A DNA stretch of 8,107 nucleotides from an uncultured Burkholderiales bacterium (GTDB taxonomy: Bacteria > Pseudomonadota > Gammaproteobacteria > Burkholderiales > Burkholderiaceae_C): NCBI GenBank assembly GCA_903953985.1, contig CAJBLW010000002.1:1-8107 (forward strand), written 5' to 3'. Below the pieces are notes generated by a model that saw nothing but the letters and a program-made list of their open reading frames with translations, did no database searches and was not told where the DNA came from. The translations under genes and the position numbers were made by a program. Below are positions 1 through 6,442 of the stretch, one piece after another; within the stretch, counting starts at the first letter, position 1, and each line of letters opens with the position of its first letter.

Positions 1-262
1 CTTTCATGAAGGGTTTGATGGCCAGATGATCAGGGTGATTCTGGTAAGCCGCTAGCACCTGCGCGTCATCCAGCAGCATGTGGAGCACCAAATCATTCGT
101 GCAGTCCATGCCGGGGTAAGCAGTGGCGACTTCAAAGCTGAGGATGCCGGGCACGACTTGCGCACACGACAGCAGCAGGGCTTTGGCTTTTTCGAGGTTG
201 GCGGTCTTGTCGGCACCTTCTGCATGGTCGTGCAGGTTCCACATCACGATGTGTCGGATCAT
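1..262 (-). CDS. Dabb-family (stress-responsive alpha/beta-barrel) protein, 3' end cut by window
   Basis: Small protein beginning MIRHIVMWNL, of which 87 residues are visible before the window edge. The opening (M-I-R-H-I-V-x-W), the central P-G-I-x-S-x-E-V strand near residues 39-46, the D-L-V-L-H strand and the A-Y-Q-x-H-P-x-H segment near residues 74-81 match the Dabb ferredoxin-like alpha/beta-barrel domain. That domain normally forms a whole protein of about 95-105 residues, so only some 10-15 residues should be missing. The start ATG (262-260) shares its A with the TGA stop of the preceding acyl-CoA dehydrogenase (TGATG), so it is probably translationally coupled and co-transcribed with it. 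Dabb proteins are dimeric; a few are enzymes (such as olivetolic acid cyclase) but most have no known activity. No specific function can be assigned here; a role linked to acyl-CoA metabolism is inferred from position only. Confidence 0.85.
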   Translation of the reverse strand, partial: MIRHIVMWNLHDHAEGADKTANLEKAKALLLSCAQVVPGILSFEVATAYPGMDCTNDLVLHMLLDDAQVLAAYQNHPDHLAIKPFMK

Positions 263-2076
263 CAAAATGCCTCCTCGGGCAAATCAGCGCAAGTCGAGTC
301 ACGGCTGGCTACCACGCTGAGCCAAGCACCGATCTTGGGTACTTCGTATCGGAAAAAGTAGCGGCAGGCGGCGCGGCGTCCTTGTGCGGCGGGGGTGTTA
401 TTGCCTTCAAGTTGGGTCGCGACATCGAGCCAGATCCAGGCAATCACGGTGTGACCAAAGGCCTGCAAGTAGGGTACTGCGTTGGCCAGCGCTTGCGCAG
501 GCTGGGCACCATCCCAAGCTTGCTGAGTGGTTTGGCCCACTTGCTTCAAAGCATCGCGCAAGGCCGCAGATTCAGTGCCCCAACTGCCCTCGGCATTAGA
601 CGCCGTGGCCAACATGCGTTCAGCCAGCAGTTGCAAGCCTCGACCGTTTTCCATCAAAACCTTGCGACCGAGCAAGTCCATGGCCTGGATGCCATGCGTG
701 CCTTCGTGAATCATGTTCAGACGGTTGTCGCGCCAGTACTGCTCTACCGGAAAGTCACGCGTGTAGCCATAGCCGCCATGGATCTGGATGGCCAGGCTGT
801 TGGCTTCCAGGCACCACTCGCTGGGGAAACTTTTAACGATGGGCGTGAGCACTTCAAGCAGCAAGCGGGCCACATCGGCGTCTTCAGGCGTGCCGGTGTG
901 CTGTTCATCCACCAAACGGGCGCTGTACAAGGCCAGGGCCAAAGCGCCCTCGCTGTAGGCCTTCTGGGCCAGCAGCATGCGCTTGATGTCGGCGTGTTCA
1001 ATGATGCGCACCTGCGGGCGGCTGGCGTCTTTGCCCCCTGCCCCTGTCGGCCTGCCTTGTGGGCGGTTCTTGGCGTAGTCGAGGCTGGCGTAGTAACCCG
1101 CCATGCCCAGCATGGTGGCAGCCATGCCCACGCCGATGCGCGCTTCGTTCATCATGTGGAACATGCAGCGCAAGCCTTCACCGGGCTTGCCCACCAGATA
1201 ACCCAAGGCTCCGGAATCACCGCGCACTGGGTACTTACCCTCGCCAAAGTTGAGCAGTGTGTTGGTCGTGCCGCGCCAGCCGCACTTGTGGTTCAGGCCC
1301 GCAAGGGCCACGTCATTGCGCTCGCCGGTAAGTTGCCCATCGCTGCCGACCATCTTTTTGGGCACGATGAACAACGAGATGCCTTTGACACCCGGCACCA
1401 ATTGACCACTGGCATCGGGAATTTTGGCCAGCACCAAGTGGATGATGTTTTCACTCAACTCGTGTTCGCCTGACGAAATCCACATCTTGTTGCCCTTGAG
1501 CCGGTAGCGTGGCCCCAATGCATCGGCATCAAAGCCTTCACCATCGGGCGTGGCGCGGGTCGTCACATCGCTCAGCGAGGAGCCGGCTTGCGGTTCGCTC
1601 AAGCACATGGTTCCCGAAAAGCGCCCATTGAATTCGTTGGCGGCAAACACCTGCTTTTGCAAATCGGTGCCATGCACCATCAGCAAATTGGCGTTGCCAC
1701 TGGTGAGCATGCCCGAGCCGATGCTGACCGAGGCCATGGCAAAAAAGGCGTTGGCTGCCGCCTCTACCGTGTAGGGCAGTTGCATACCACCAAATTCATA
1801 GTCTTGCGCGGCGCTCAACATGCCCGATTCGGCATAGGCCTTGTAGGCGTCATGTGTAGCCTGCGGCAAGATGACTTTTTCGCCATCAAAGTGCGGCTCT
1901 TGCGTGTCCACCAGGCGGTTGAACGGGGCGTATTTTTCCCTCGCAATACGCTCGCAGGTGTCCAGCACCGCATCAAAAGTTTCGCGTGAATGGTCGGCAA
2001 AGCGTTCGCGGCTTTGCAAGGTGTCGACCTTGAGCCAGTCGTGCAGCAAAAAATCAACGGTGGGGCGCAAACTCAT
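262..2076 (-). CDS. Acyl-CoA dehydrogenase, long form with C-terminal extension
   Basis: FAD-dependent cytoplasmic enzyme of 604 residues that would introduce the trans-2 double bond into an acyl-CoA, passing electrons to ETF. The middle domain carries M-C-L-S-E-P-Q-A-G-S-S at residues 157-167. The C-terminal helical domain carries I-H-G-G-Y-G-Y-T-R-D near 432-441, and H-E-G-T-x-G-I-Q, whose Glu458 lies where the catalytic base of MCAD-type enzymes sits. The roughly 600-residue length, against about 380 for a classical enzyme, comes mainly from an additional C-terminal helical region after about residue 470. This is typical of the subfamily that includes DmdC (3-methylmercaptopropionyl-CoA dehydrogenase) and many 'acyl-CoA dehydrogenase with C-terminal domain' proteins. 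Chain-length preference cannot be read from sequence. The start is supported by a weak AAGAAAG about 9 bases upstream and a conserved-looking N-terminus. A terminator lies upstream, so it probably has its own promoter; the Dabb gene overlaps its stop. Confidence 0.93.
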   Translation of the reverse strand: MSLRPTVDFLLHDWLKVDTLQSRERFADHSRETFDAVLDTCERIAREKYAPFNRLVDTQEPHFDGEKVILPQATHDAYKAYAESGMLSAAQDYEFGGMQLPYTVEAAANAFFAMASVSIGSGMLTSGNANLLMVHGTDLQKQVFAANEFNGRFSGTMCLSEPQAGSSLSDVTTRATPDGEGFDADALGPRYRLKGNKMWISSGEHELSENIIHLVLAKIPDASGQLVPGVKGISLFIVPKKMVGSDGQLTGERNDVALAGLNHKCGWRGTTNTLLNFGEGKYPVRGDSGALGYLVGKPGEGLRCMFHMMNEARIGVGMAATMLGMAGYYASLDYAKNRPQGRPTGAGGKDASRPQVRIIEHADIKRMLLAQKAYSEGALALALYSARLVDEQHTGTPEDADVARLLLEVLTPIVKSFPSEWCLEANSLAIQIHGGYGYTRDFPVEQYWRDNRLNMIHEGTHGIQAMDLLGRKVLMENGRGLQLLAERMLATASNAEGSWGTESAALRDALKQVGQTTQQAWDGAQPAQALANAVPYLQAFGHTVIAWIWLDVATQLEGNNTPAAQGRRAACRYFFRYEVPKIGAWLSVVASRDSTCADLPEEAF

Positions 2077-2117
2077 GGCAGCGAGCTTTCTTCAGGTCAA
2101 TACTTGTGGGAGAGATC

Positions 2118-2136
2118 CAATGCTCGCTTGGCATTG
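2118..2136. promoter_or_regulatory. Small inverted repeat upstream of the acyl-CoA dehydrogenase gene
   Basis: CAATGC and GCATTG form perfect 6-bp arms separated by 7 bases, 42-60 bases before the acyl-CoA dehydrogenase ATG and inside the 81-base gap left after the upstream terminator. That gap must hold the promoter if the gene is separately transcribed, so this could be an operator. It does not share the GAACG/CGTTC arms of the site before the fadB-type gene. I could not identify a convincing -35/-10 pair here. A 6-bp inverted repeat can arise by chance, so this is a weak call. Confidence 0.2.
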
Positions 2137-2157
2137 ACCGCAGGGGGCTCCCGCATT

Positions 2158-2191
2158 AAAAAAAGGGCAGAAGGCATCTTGCCTTCTGCCC
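2158..2191 (-). terminator. Intrinsic (Rho-independent) terminator after the thiolase gene
   Basis: Perfect 12-bp inverted repeat (GGGCAGAAGGCA at 2165-2176, TGCCTTCTGCCC at 2180-2191) around a 3-base loop. On the minus strand it is followed directly by seven T residues (2164-2158). It lies 44 bases past the thiolase stop codon. The plus-strand side has no T-run, so it acts in one direction only. It separates the fadB-type/thiolase unit from the acyl-CoA dehydrogenase gene. Confidence 0.92.
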
Positions 2192-2235
2192 TGATTCACG
2201 TCAGCCATCCAAGTGACAGCACATGCGATTCGAGA

Positions 2236-3411
2236 TCACAGCACTTCAAAAATACCGCATGCGCCCATACCGCCGCCAATGCACATGGTCACCGCCACAC
2301 GCTTGGCACCACGGCGTTTGCCTTCGATCAAGGCGTGGCCCGTCAGGCGTTGGCCTGACACACCGTAGGGGTGGCCCACCGCGATCGCGCCGCCGTTCAC
2401 GTTCAAACGGTCGGCAGGAATCCCCAGCTTGTCGCGGCAGTACAGCACCTGCACGGCAAACGCTTCGTTCAGTTCCCACAGGTCAATGTCTTGCACAGTG
2501 AGGCCCAGACGCGCCAGCGCCTTGGGCACGGCATACACGGGTCCAATGCCCATCTCGTCGGGCTCGCAACCGGCTACAGCAAAGCCCAGGAAACGGCCCA
2601 GGGGCTTGAGGCCGCGTTGCTCGGCCAATTTTTCGTCCATCAACACGCAAGCGCCTGCGCCGTCCGAAAACTGGCTGGCGTTACCGGCCGTGACCAAACC
2701 ACCGGGCAGCGCAGAGCGCAGGCCGCTGATGGCCTCCACTGTGGTGCCTTCGCGCAGACCTTCGTCGGCGCTCACGGTCACTTGCTTGGTGGTCATGCCT
2801 ATGACCTTGTCGATCACGCCTTGCGTGACGGTGATGGGGGCGATTTCGTCGTTGAACAAACCTGCAGCCTGCGCGGCGCAGGCCTTTTGTTGGCTTGCCG
2901 CGCCATAGGCGTCCATCACATCGCGACCGATTTTGTAGCGCTTGGCGACTTGCTCGGCGGTTTGCAGCATATTCCAGTAGATCTCGGGCTTCATCTTGGC
3001 CAGAGCCAAGTCCTGCAGCATGTGGGTGTTCATCTCTTGCTGTACGCAAGAAATGCTCTCCACACCGCCAGCCACATACACCTGACCTTCGCCCGCGATG
3101 ATGCGTTGCGCTGCGAGCGCGATCGTTTGCAGACCTGACGAGCAAAAACGGTTCACGGTCATGCCAGAGACCGAAATGGGCAACCCGGCCTTGAGCGCGA
3201 CTTGGCGGGCGATGTTGGCACCCGTGGCCCCTTCTGGCGTGGCGCAGCCCATGATCACGTCTTCCACTTCGGCGGCATCAATGCCGGCGCGGGCGACGGC
3301 GTGTTGCACCGCGTGGCCACCCAGGGTGGCCCCGTGGGTCATGTTGAAAGCGCCCTTCCAGCTCTTGGCCAAAGGGGTGCGTGCTGTAGATACGATAACG
3401 GCGTTGGTCAT
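2236..3411 (-). CDS. Acetyl-CoA C-acyltransferase (thiolase family)
   Basis: Cytoplasmic thiolase of 391 residues, the usual family length. It would cleave 3-ketoacyl-CoA with CoA to give acetyl-CoA and a shortened acyl-CoA, the last step of beta-oxidation. The nucleophile is Cys90 in N-R-F-C-S-S-G-L-Q. N-E-A-F-A lies at 315-319, the catalytic His347 in G-G-A-I-A-V-G-H-P-Y-G-V-S-G, and the acid/base Cys377 in C-I-G-G-G-M-G. All catalytic residues are therefore present. The GHPYGVSG box differs from the GHPIGASG box of biosynthetic acetoacetyl-CoA thiolases, which favours a degradative FadA-like role, though substrate length is not decided by this. The start is supported by AAGGA (3419-3423) seven bases upstream. 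It lies 103 bases downstream of the fadB-type gene, consistent with a shared transcript supplying both beta-oxidation steps, and is closed by a strong terminator. Confidence 0.93.
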   Translation of the reverse strand: MTNAVIVSTARTPLAKSWKGAFNMTHGATLGGHAVQHAVARAGIDAAEVEDVIMGCATPEGATGANIARQVALKAGLPISVSGMTVNRFCSSGLQTIALAAQRIIAGEGQVYVAGGVESISCVQQEMNTHMLQDLALAKMKPEIYWNMLQTAEQVAKRYKIGRDVMDAYGAASQQKACAAQAAGLFNDEIAPITVTQGVIDKVIGMTTKQVTVSADEGLREGTTVEAISGLRSALPGGLVTAGNASQFSDGAGACVLMDEKLAEQRGLKPLGRFLGFAVAGCEPDEMGIGPVYAVPKALARLGLTVQDIDLWELNEAFAVQVLYCRDKLGIPADRLNVNGGAIAVGHPYGVSGQRLTGHALIEGKRRGAKRVAVTMCIGGGMGACGIFEVL

Positions 3412-3432
3412 TTTTGAATCCTTGGTTTGGCT

Positions 3433-3467
3433 CGTTGAGCGTTGAGTGTTAGTCGTTGAGCGAGCAG
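3433..3467. repeat. Degenerate heptad repeat (CGTTGAG) in the fadB-thiolase gap
   Basis: Five consecutive 7-base units: CGTTGAG, CGTTGAG, TGTTAGT, CGTTGAG, CGAGCAG. Three units are identical and two are diverged. A further CGTTGA occurs at 3505-3510 as part of the small palindrome CGTTGAACG (3505-3513), beginning just before the end of the fadB-type gene. The tract lies in the leader of the thiolase gene, upstream of its ribosome-binding site. The rest of this 103-base gap shows no open frame and no strong terminator, so read-through from the fadB-type gene is likely. Function is unknown; it may be neutral slippage. Confidence 0.6.
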
Positions 3468-3514
3468 TGAACTGGTTTTATTAAGCTGAACTCCAAACAC
3501 ACAACGTTGAACGC

Positions 3515-5626
3515 TCAGTTGAATGTTTTGCCTTCGGCCGCCAGACGCTGCAACAGCGGTGCGGGTTGCCAGAATTGGGCGTCGTCGAGCGGGTTTTTGG
3601 CAAAGCGCTTCATGGCTTCGGCCACGTTAAACAGTCCAATCGTATCGGCGTAGTTCATCGGGCCACCGCGCCAAAATGGGAAGCCATAACCTGTGATGTA
3701 GACCATGTCGATGTCGCTGGCTTTGCTGGCTATGCCTTCTTCCAGGATGTGGCAAGCCTCGTTGACCAATGAATAAACAAGGCGTTGCACAATTTCTTCA
3801 TCTGAAATTTTCCTCGGCGTGATGCCCAAAGCGGCGCGGTGTTTTTCGATCATCTCGACCACCACGGCGCTGGGAATCGCGTCGCGTTTGCCGGTTTGGT
3901 AGTCGTACCAGCCTGCGCCAGTCTTTTGCCCATAACGCCCCATTTCACACAGCAAGTCAGCGGTTTTGCTGTACTTGAGGTCTGGCTTTTCGGTGTAGCG
4001 GCGCTTGCGAATCGCCCAACCAATGTCGTTGCCAGCCAAGTCGCCCATTCGGAACGGGCCCATGGCAAAGCCGAATTTCTCAACGGCTTTGTCCACTTGG
4101 GCAGGGGTGCAGCCTTCTTCGATCAAAAAGCCAGCCTGGCGGCTGTACTGCTCGATCATCCGGTTGCCGATGAAACCATCGCACACGCCCGATACCACCG
4201 ATGTTTTCTTGATTTTCTTGCCAATGGCCATCACGGTGGCAAGCACGTCTTTGCCGGTCTGGGCGCCGCGCACCACTTCGAGCAGCTTCATGACGTTGGC
4301 GGGGCTGAAGAAGTGCATGCCAATCACGTCTTGTGGGCGCTTGGTGAAGCTGGCGATCTGGTTCACATCCAATGTTGAGGTGTTGGAGGCCAAAATCGCA
4401 CCGGGTTTCATCACTTCGTCGAGCTTCTTGAAGACGGCTTCTTTCACGCCCATCTCTTCAAACACCGCTTCAATCACCAGATCAGCTTGGCCAATGTCGT
4501 CGTAGCTCAGGGTGGTTGACAACAGCGCCATGCGCTCGTCGTATTTCTCTTGCTTGAGCTTGCCTTTTTTGACTTGGGCTTCGTAGTTCTTGCGGATCGT
4601 GGCCACGCCACGGTCGAGCGCGTCCTGCTTCATTTCGAGCATCTTCACCGGGATGCCCGCGTTCAAGAAGTTCATCGAGATGCCGCCGCCCATGGTGCCT
4701 GCACCGATGACAGCAATCGACTGGATGGCGCGCATGGGCGTGTCCGCAGGCACGTCCGGAATCTTGGACGCCGCACGGTCGGCGATGAAGATGTGGCGCA
4801 ATGCGCGACTTTCGGGGGTGAACATCAGGTTGGTGAAAATTTCACGTTCCAAAACCATGCCATCTTCGAATTTCTTCTTGGTGGCCGCTTCCACTGCGTC
4901 CACGCACTTGAGTGGCGCAGGCAGGTTTTTCGCCATGCCTTTGACCATGTTGCGGGTGAACTGGAAGTACGCATCGCCTTGCGGGTGCTTGCAAGGCAGG
5001 TTGCGCACCAACGGCAAGGGCGCGCCGTCTGCGTGGGATGCAGCCACTTTGCGGGCCATGGCGAAAGCTTCTTCAGCCAGGCTCTCAGCCGATTGGGCCA
5101 TGGCATCAAACAGCTTTTGGCCAGGCAGCATGGCCAGCATGTCGCTCTTGATGGCTTCGCCGCTGACGATCATGTTGAGAGCCGCTTCCACGCCAATCAC
5201 GCGAGGCAGCCGCTGTGTGCCGCCCGCGCCAGGGATGAGGCCCAACTTGACTTCGGGCAAGGCAATGGAGGTGCCAGGCGCTGCAATGCGGTAGTGGCAA
5301 CCCAGGGCCAGTTCCAGCCCGCCGCCCATGGCAACAGAATGGATGGCTGCTACAACCGGCTTGGCCGAATTTTCACAAGATCGGATCACGCTCAGCAAAT
5401 TGGGTTCCTGCGTCGCCTTGGGCGAGCCAAACTCTCGGATGTCTGCACCGCCCGAAAAAGCTTTGCCGCCACCCGTGATGACGATGGCTTTGACGGCAGC
5501 GTCATTGTTGGCTTTGTCCAGCCCATCGGTGATGCCGACTCGGGTGGACAGACCCAAACCGTTGACGGGCGGATTCATCATTGTGATGACCGCGACATCG
5601 CCATGCACTTTGTATTCAGCTGTCAT
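3515..5626 (-). CDS. fadB: Bifunctional enoyl-CoA hydratase / 3-hydroxyacyl-CoA dehydrogenase (FadB-type multifunctional enzyme)
   Basis: Multifunctional beta-oxidation enzyme of 703 residues. The N-terminal crotonase domain (about 1-190) has F-S-G-G-A-D-I at 57-63 for the oxyanion hole. Glu105 (G-G-G-L-E-L) and Glu125 (L-P-E-V-K-L-G) are spaced 20 apart like the catalytic pair of E. coli FadB. A linker leads to the NAD-binding domain with G-A-G-T-M-G-G-G at 308-315. It is followed by S-N-T-S-T and the catalytic dyad His438 (G-M-H-F-F-S-P) and Glu450. Two C-terminal 3HCDH domains follow, with F-I-G-N-R near 485 and G-Y-G-F-P-F-W-R-G-G-P near 646-656. Both activities therefore look intact. The length is close to FadB (about 730) and to peroxisomal-type MFE-1 enzymes; the exact subgroup is uncertain. 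The start has a good ribosome-binding site, AAAGGAAG (5633-5640), six bases away. The gene follows a palindromic operator-like promoter and precedes a thiolase that would use its product. Confidence 0.95.
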   Translation of the reverse strand: MTAEYKVHGDVAVITMMNPPVNGLGLSTRVGITDGLDKANNDAAVKAIVITGGGKAFSGGADIREFGSPKATQEPNLLSVIRSCENSAKPVVAAIHSVAMGGGLELALGCHYRIAAPGTSIALPEVKLGLIPGAGGTQRLPRVIGVEAALNMIVSGEAIKSDMLAMLPGQKLFDAMAQSAESLAEEAFAMARKVAASHADGAPLPLVRNLPCKHPQGDAYFQFTRNMVKGMAKNLPAPLKCVDAVEAATKKKFEDGMVLEREIFTNLMFTPESRALRHIFIADRAASKIPDVPADTPMRAIQSIAVIGAGTMGGGISMNFLNAGIPVKMLEMKQDALDRGVATIRKNYEAQVKKGKLKQEKYDERMALLSTTLSYDDIGQADLVIEAVFEEMGVKEAVFKKLDEVMKPGAILASNTSTLDVNQIASFTKRPQDVIGMHFFSPANVMKLLEVVRGAQTGKDVLATVMAIGKKIKKTSVVSGVCDGFIGNRMIEQYSRQAGFLIEEGCTPAQVDKAVEKFGFAMGPFRMGDLAGNDIGWAIRKRRYTEKPDLKYSKTADLLCEMGRYGQKTGAGWYDYQTGKRDAIPSAVVVEMIEKHRAALGITPRKISDEEIVQRLVYSLVNEACHILEEGIASKASDIDMVYITGYGFPFWRGGPMNYADTIGLFNVAEAMKRFAKNPLDDAQFWQPAPLLQRLAAEGKTFN

Positions 5627-5652
5627 GCTGGACTTCCTTTAAGTGAATAATT

Positions 5653-5676
5653 AAAAAAGAACGACCGTTCGTTTTT
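5653..5676. promoter_or_regulatory. TetR-type palindromic operator candidate at the fadB-type promoter
   Basis: GAACG-AC-CGTTC (5659-5670) has perfect 5-bp arms around a 2-base centre. After one mismatched pair on each side it is extended by AAAAA (5653-5657) and TTTTT (5672-5676), giving 10 matched pairs over 24 bases. It begins five bases downstream of a TACAAT -10 box, so it would cover the transcription start and early leader, the classical position for repression. Its size and symmetry suit a TetR-family dimer. Such regulators (PsrA/FadP types) are known to control fatty-acid degradation in betaproteobacteria, but I cannot confirm which one would bind. The arms cannot act as a normal terminator because they are short. 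Confidence 0.6.
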
Positions 5677-5680
5677 GAGC

Positions 5681-5711
5681 ATTGTAGACATAAAAAACCC
5701 CTGAACGGCAA
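5681..5711 (-). promoter_or_regulatory. Putative sigma70 promoter for the fadB-type gene
   Basis: Reading the minus strand, TACAAT (5686-5681) is a five-of-six match to the -10 consensus. A possible -35 box TTGCCG (5711-5706) lies 19 bases upstream, longer than the ideal 17. Transcription would start near 5674, about 48 bases before the ATG and inside the operator palindrome. The promoter overlaps the presumed end of the livF transcript, so the two units are packed tightly. Confidence 0.5.
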
Positions 5712-5735
5712 TATTTTGTCGCACCAGAGACGGGG
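5692..5735 (-). terminator. Weak terminator-like hairpin after livF
   Basis: On the minus strand CCCC (5735-5732) can pair with GGGG (5701-5698), enclosing an imperfect inner stem (CG-A-CAA / TTG-C-CG), followed at once by six T residues (5697-5692). The G-run plus T-tract and the position 12 bases after the livF stop suit an intrinsic terminator. The outer stem is only four pairs with an asymmetric internal loop, so efficiency would be low and some read-through into the fadB-type gene is possible. Confidence 0.4.
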
Positions 5736-5746
5736 CAAAGGTCGAA

Positions 5747-6442
5747 TCAAACCTCCAGCCATTCCTTGCGAATGTAGGTGTTGGCTCTCAGTTCGTCGGG
5801 AGTGCCCTGGAACACGATGGCGCCATGGCCCATGACCAAGGCACGGTCCGAAATGCTCATGGCAATCGTCAATTTTTGCTCGATCAACAACACCGATACC
5901 CCCTTGGCTTTGAGGCTGAAAAGAAATTGGCCGACAAGCTCGACAATTTTGGGCGCCAGTCCCTCGGTGGGTTCATCGATGATGATCAGGTCAGGGTCAC
6001 CCATCAGGGTGCGGCACAGCGTGAGCATTTGCTGCTCACCGCCAGAGAGCACCCCAGCTTCATTGTGTTCGCGTTCTTTCAGTCGGGGAAACATGGCGAA
6101 CATGTCGTCAAACGACCAACGACCGTTTTGCCCATTTCGTTTTTGCCCCAATTGCAGGTTTTGGCTCACCGTCAGCTTGGGGAAAATCTCACGGTTCTCG
6201 GGGACGTAACCCAACCCCAGGTGGGCGATTTCATAGGCTTTTTTGCCCTGAATGGGTTGGCCTTTCCAGACGATGCGGCCTTCGCACTCGACCAGACCCA
6301 TGATGGCCTTGGCGGTCGTAGAGCGGCCTGAGCCGTTGCGCCCAAGCAAGGCTACGATCTCGCCCTGGCCCACCTCAAAATTGACGCCATGCAACACGTG
6401 GCTTTTGCCGTAAAAGGCATGAAGGTTGTCGATCAGCAACAT
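5747..6442 (-). CDS. livF: HAAT/Liv-type ABC transporter ATP-binding protein LivF, with Walker A Lys replaced by Arg
   Basis: ATPase of 231 residues, normal length for LivF, which pairs with LivG on the cytoplasmic face of a LivH/LivM permease. The Walker A region reads G-R-N-G-S-G-R-S at 34-41, so the usual P-loop lysine is Arg40 (codon CGC). The signature L-S-G-G-E-Q is canonical at 132-137 and Walker B I-I-I-D-E-P has Asp156 and Glu157. The switch position reads I-E-Q-K (Gln189) where most ABC ATPases have His; Gln here is usual for LivF. The segment V-P-E-N-R-E-I-F-P-K-L-T-V (80-92) is a LivF hallmark. The ATG (6442-6440) overlaps the livG stop as TGATG, indicating coupled translation. 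Arg in the P-loop may be a clade trait rather than a defect, since the reading frame and other motifs are intact. Substrate is not known. Confidence 0.93.
   Translation of the reverse strand: MLLIDNLHAFYGKSHVLHGVNFEVGQGEIVALLGRNGSGRSTTAKAIMGLVECEGRIVWKGQPIQGKKAYEIAHLGLGYVPENREIFPKLTVSQNLQLGQKRNGQNGRWSFDDMFAMFPRLKEREHNEAGVLSGGEQQMLTLCRTLMGDPDLIIIDEPTEGLAPKIVELVGQFLFSLKAKGVSVLLIEQKLTIAMSISDRALVMGHGAIVFQGTPDELRANTYIRKEWLEV

Noticed and set aside
148..153. Degenerate LivG signature or LivF Arg40 as evidence of pseudogenes
   Set aside because: Both transporter ATPase genes are full length, in frame, overlap their neighbours precisely and keep all other motifs. (The coordinates here are LivG residue numbers; the genes lie at 5747-7212.)
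382..1473. 363-residue open frame on the plus strand opposite the acyl-CoA dehydrogenase gene
   Set aside because: It lies wholly antisense to a gene with clear catalytic motifs, is rich in Ala/His/Gln/Gly as expected for the complement of a biased G+C-rich gene, and shows no recognisable motif.
2371..3138. 255-residue plus-strand open frame opposite the thiolase gene
   Set aside because: Antisense shadow with no domain resemblance and no plausible ribosome-binding site context noted.
3433..3467. Heptad tract as a CRISPR-like array
   Set aside because: Units are 7 bases with no spacers, far too short for CRISPR repeats.
3480..3514. Promoter for the thiolase gene (a TAATAA-like -10 box on the minus strand)
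   Set aside because: No -35 element at proper spacing; the thiolase is more simply explained as co-transcribed with the fadB-type gene.
4550..5650. 366-residue open frame on the plus strand opposite the fadB-type gene
   Set aside because: Shadow of a well-supported gene; His/Arg/Gln-rich composition, no motif, and it runs through the fadB promoter region on the wrong strand.
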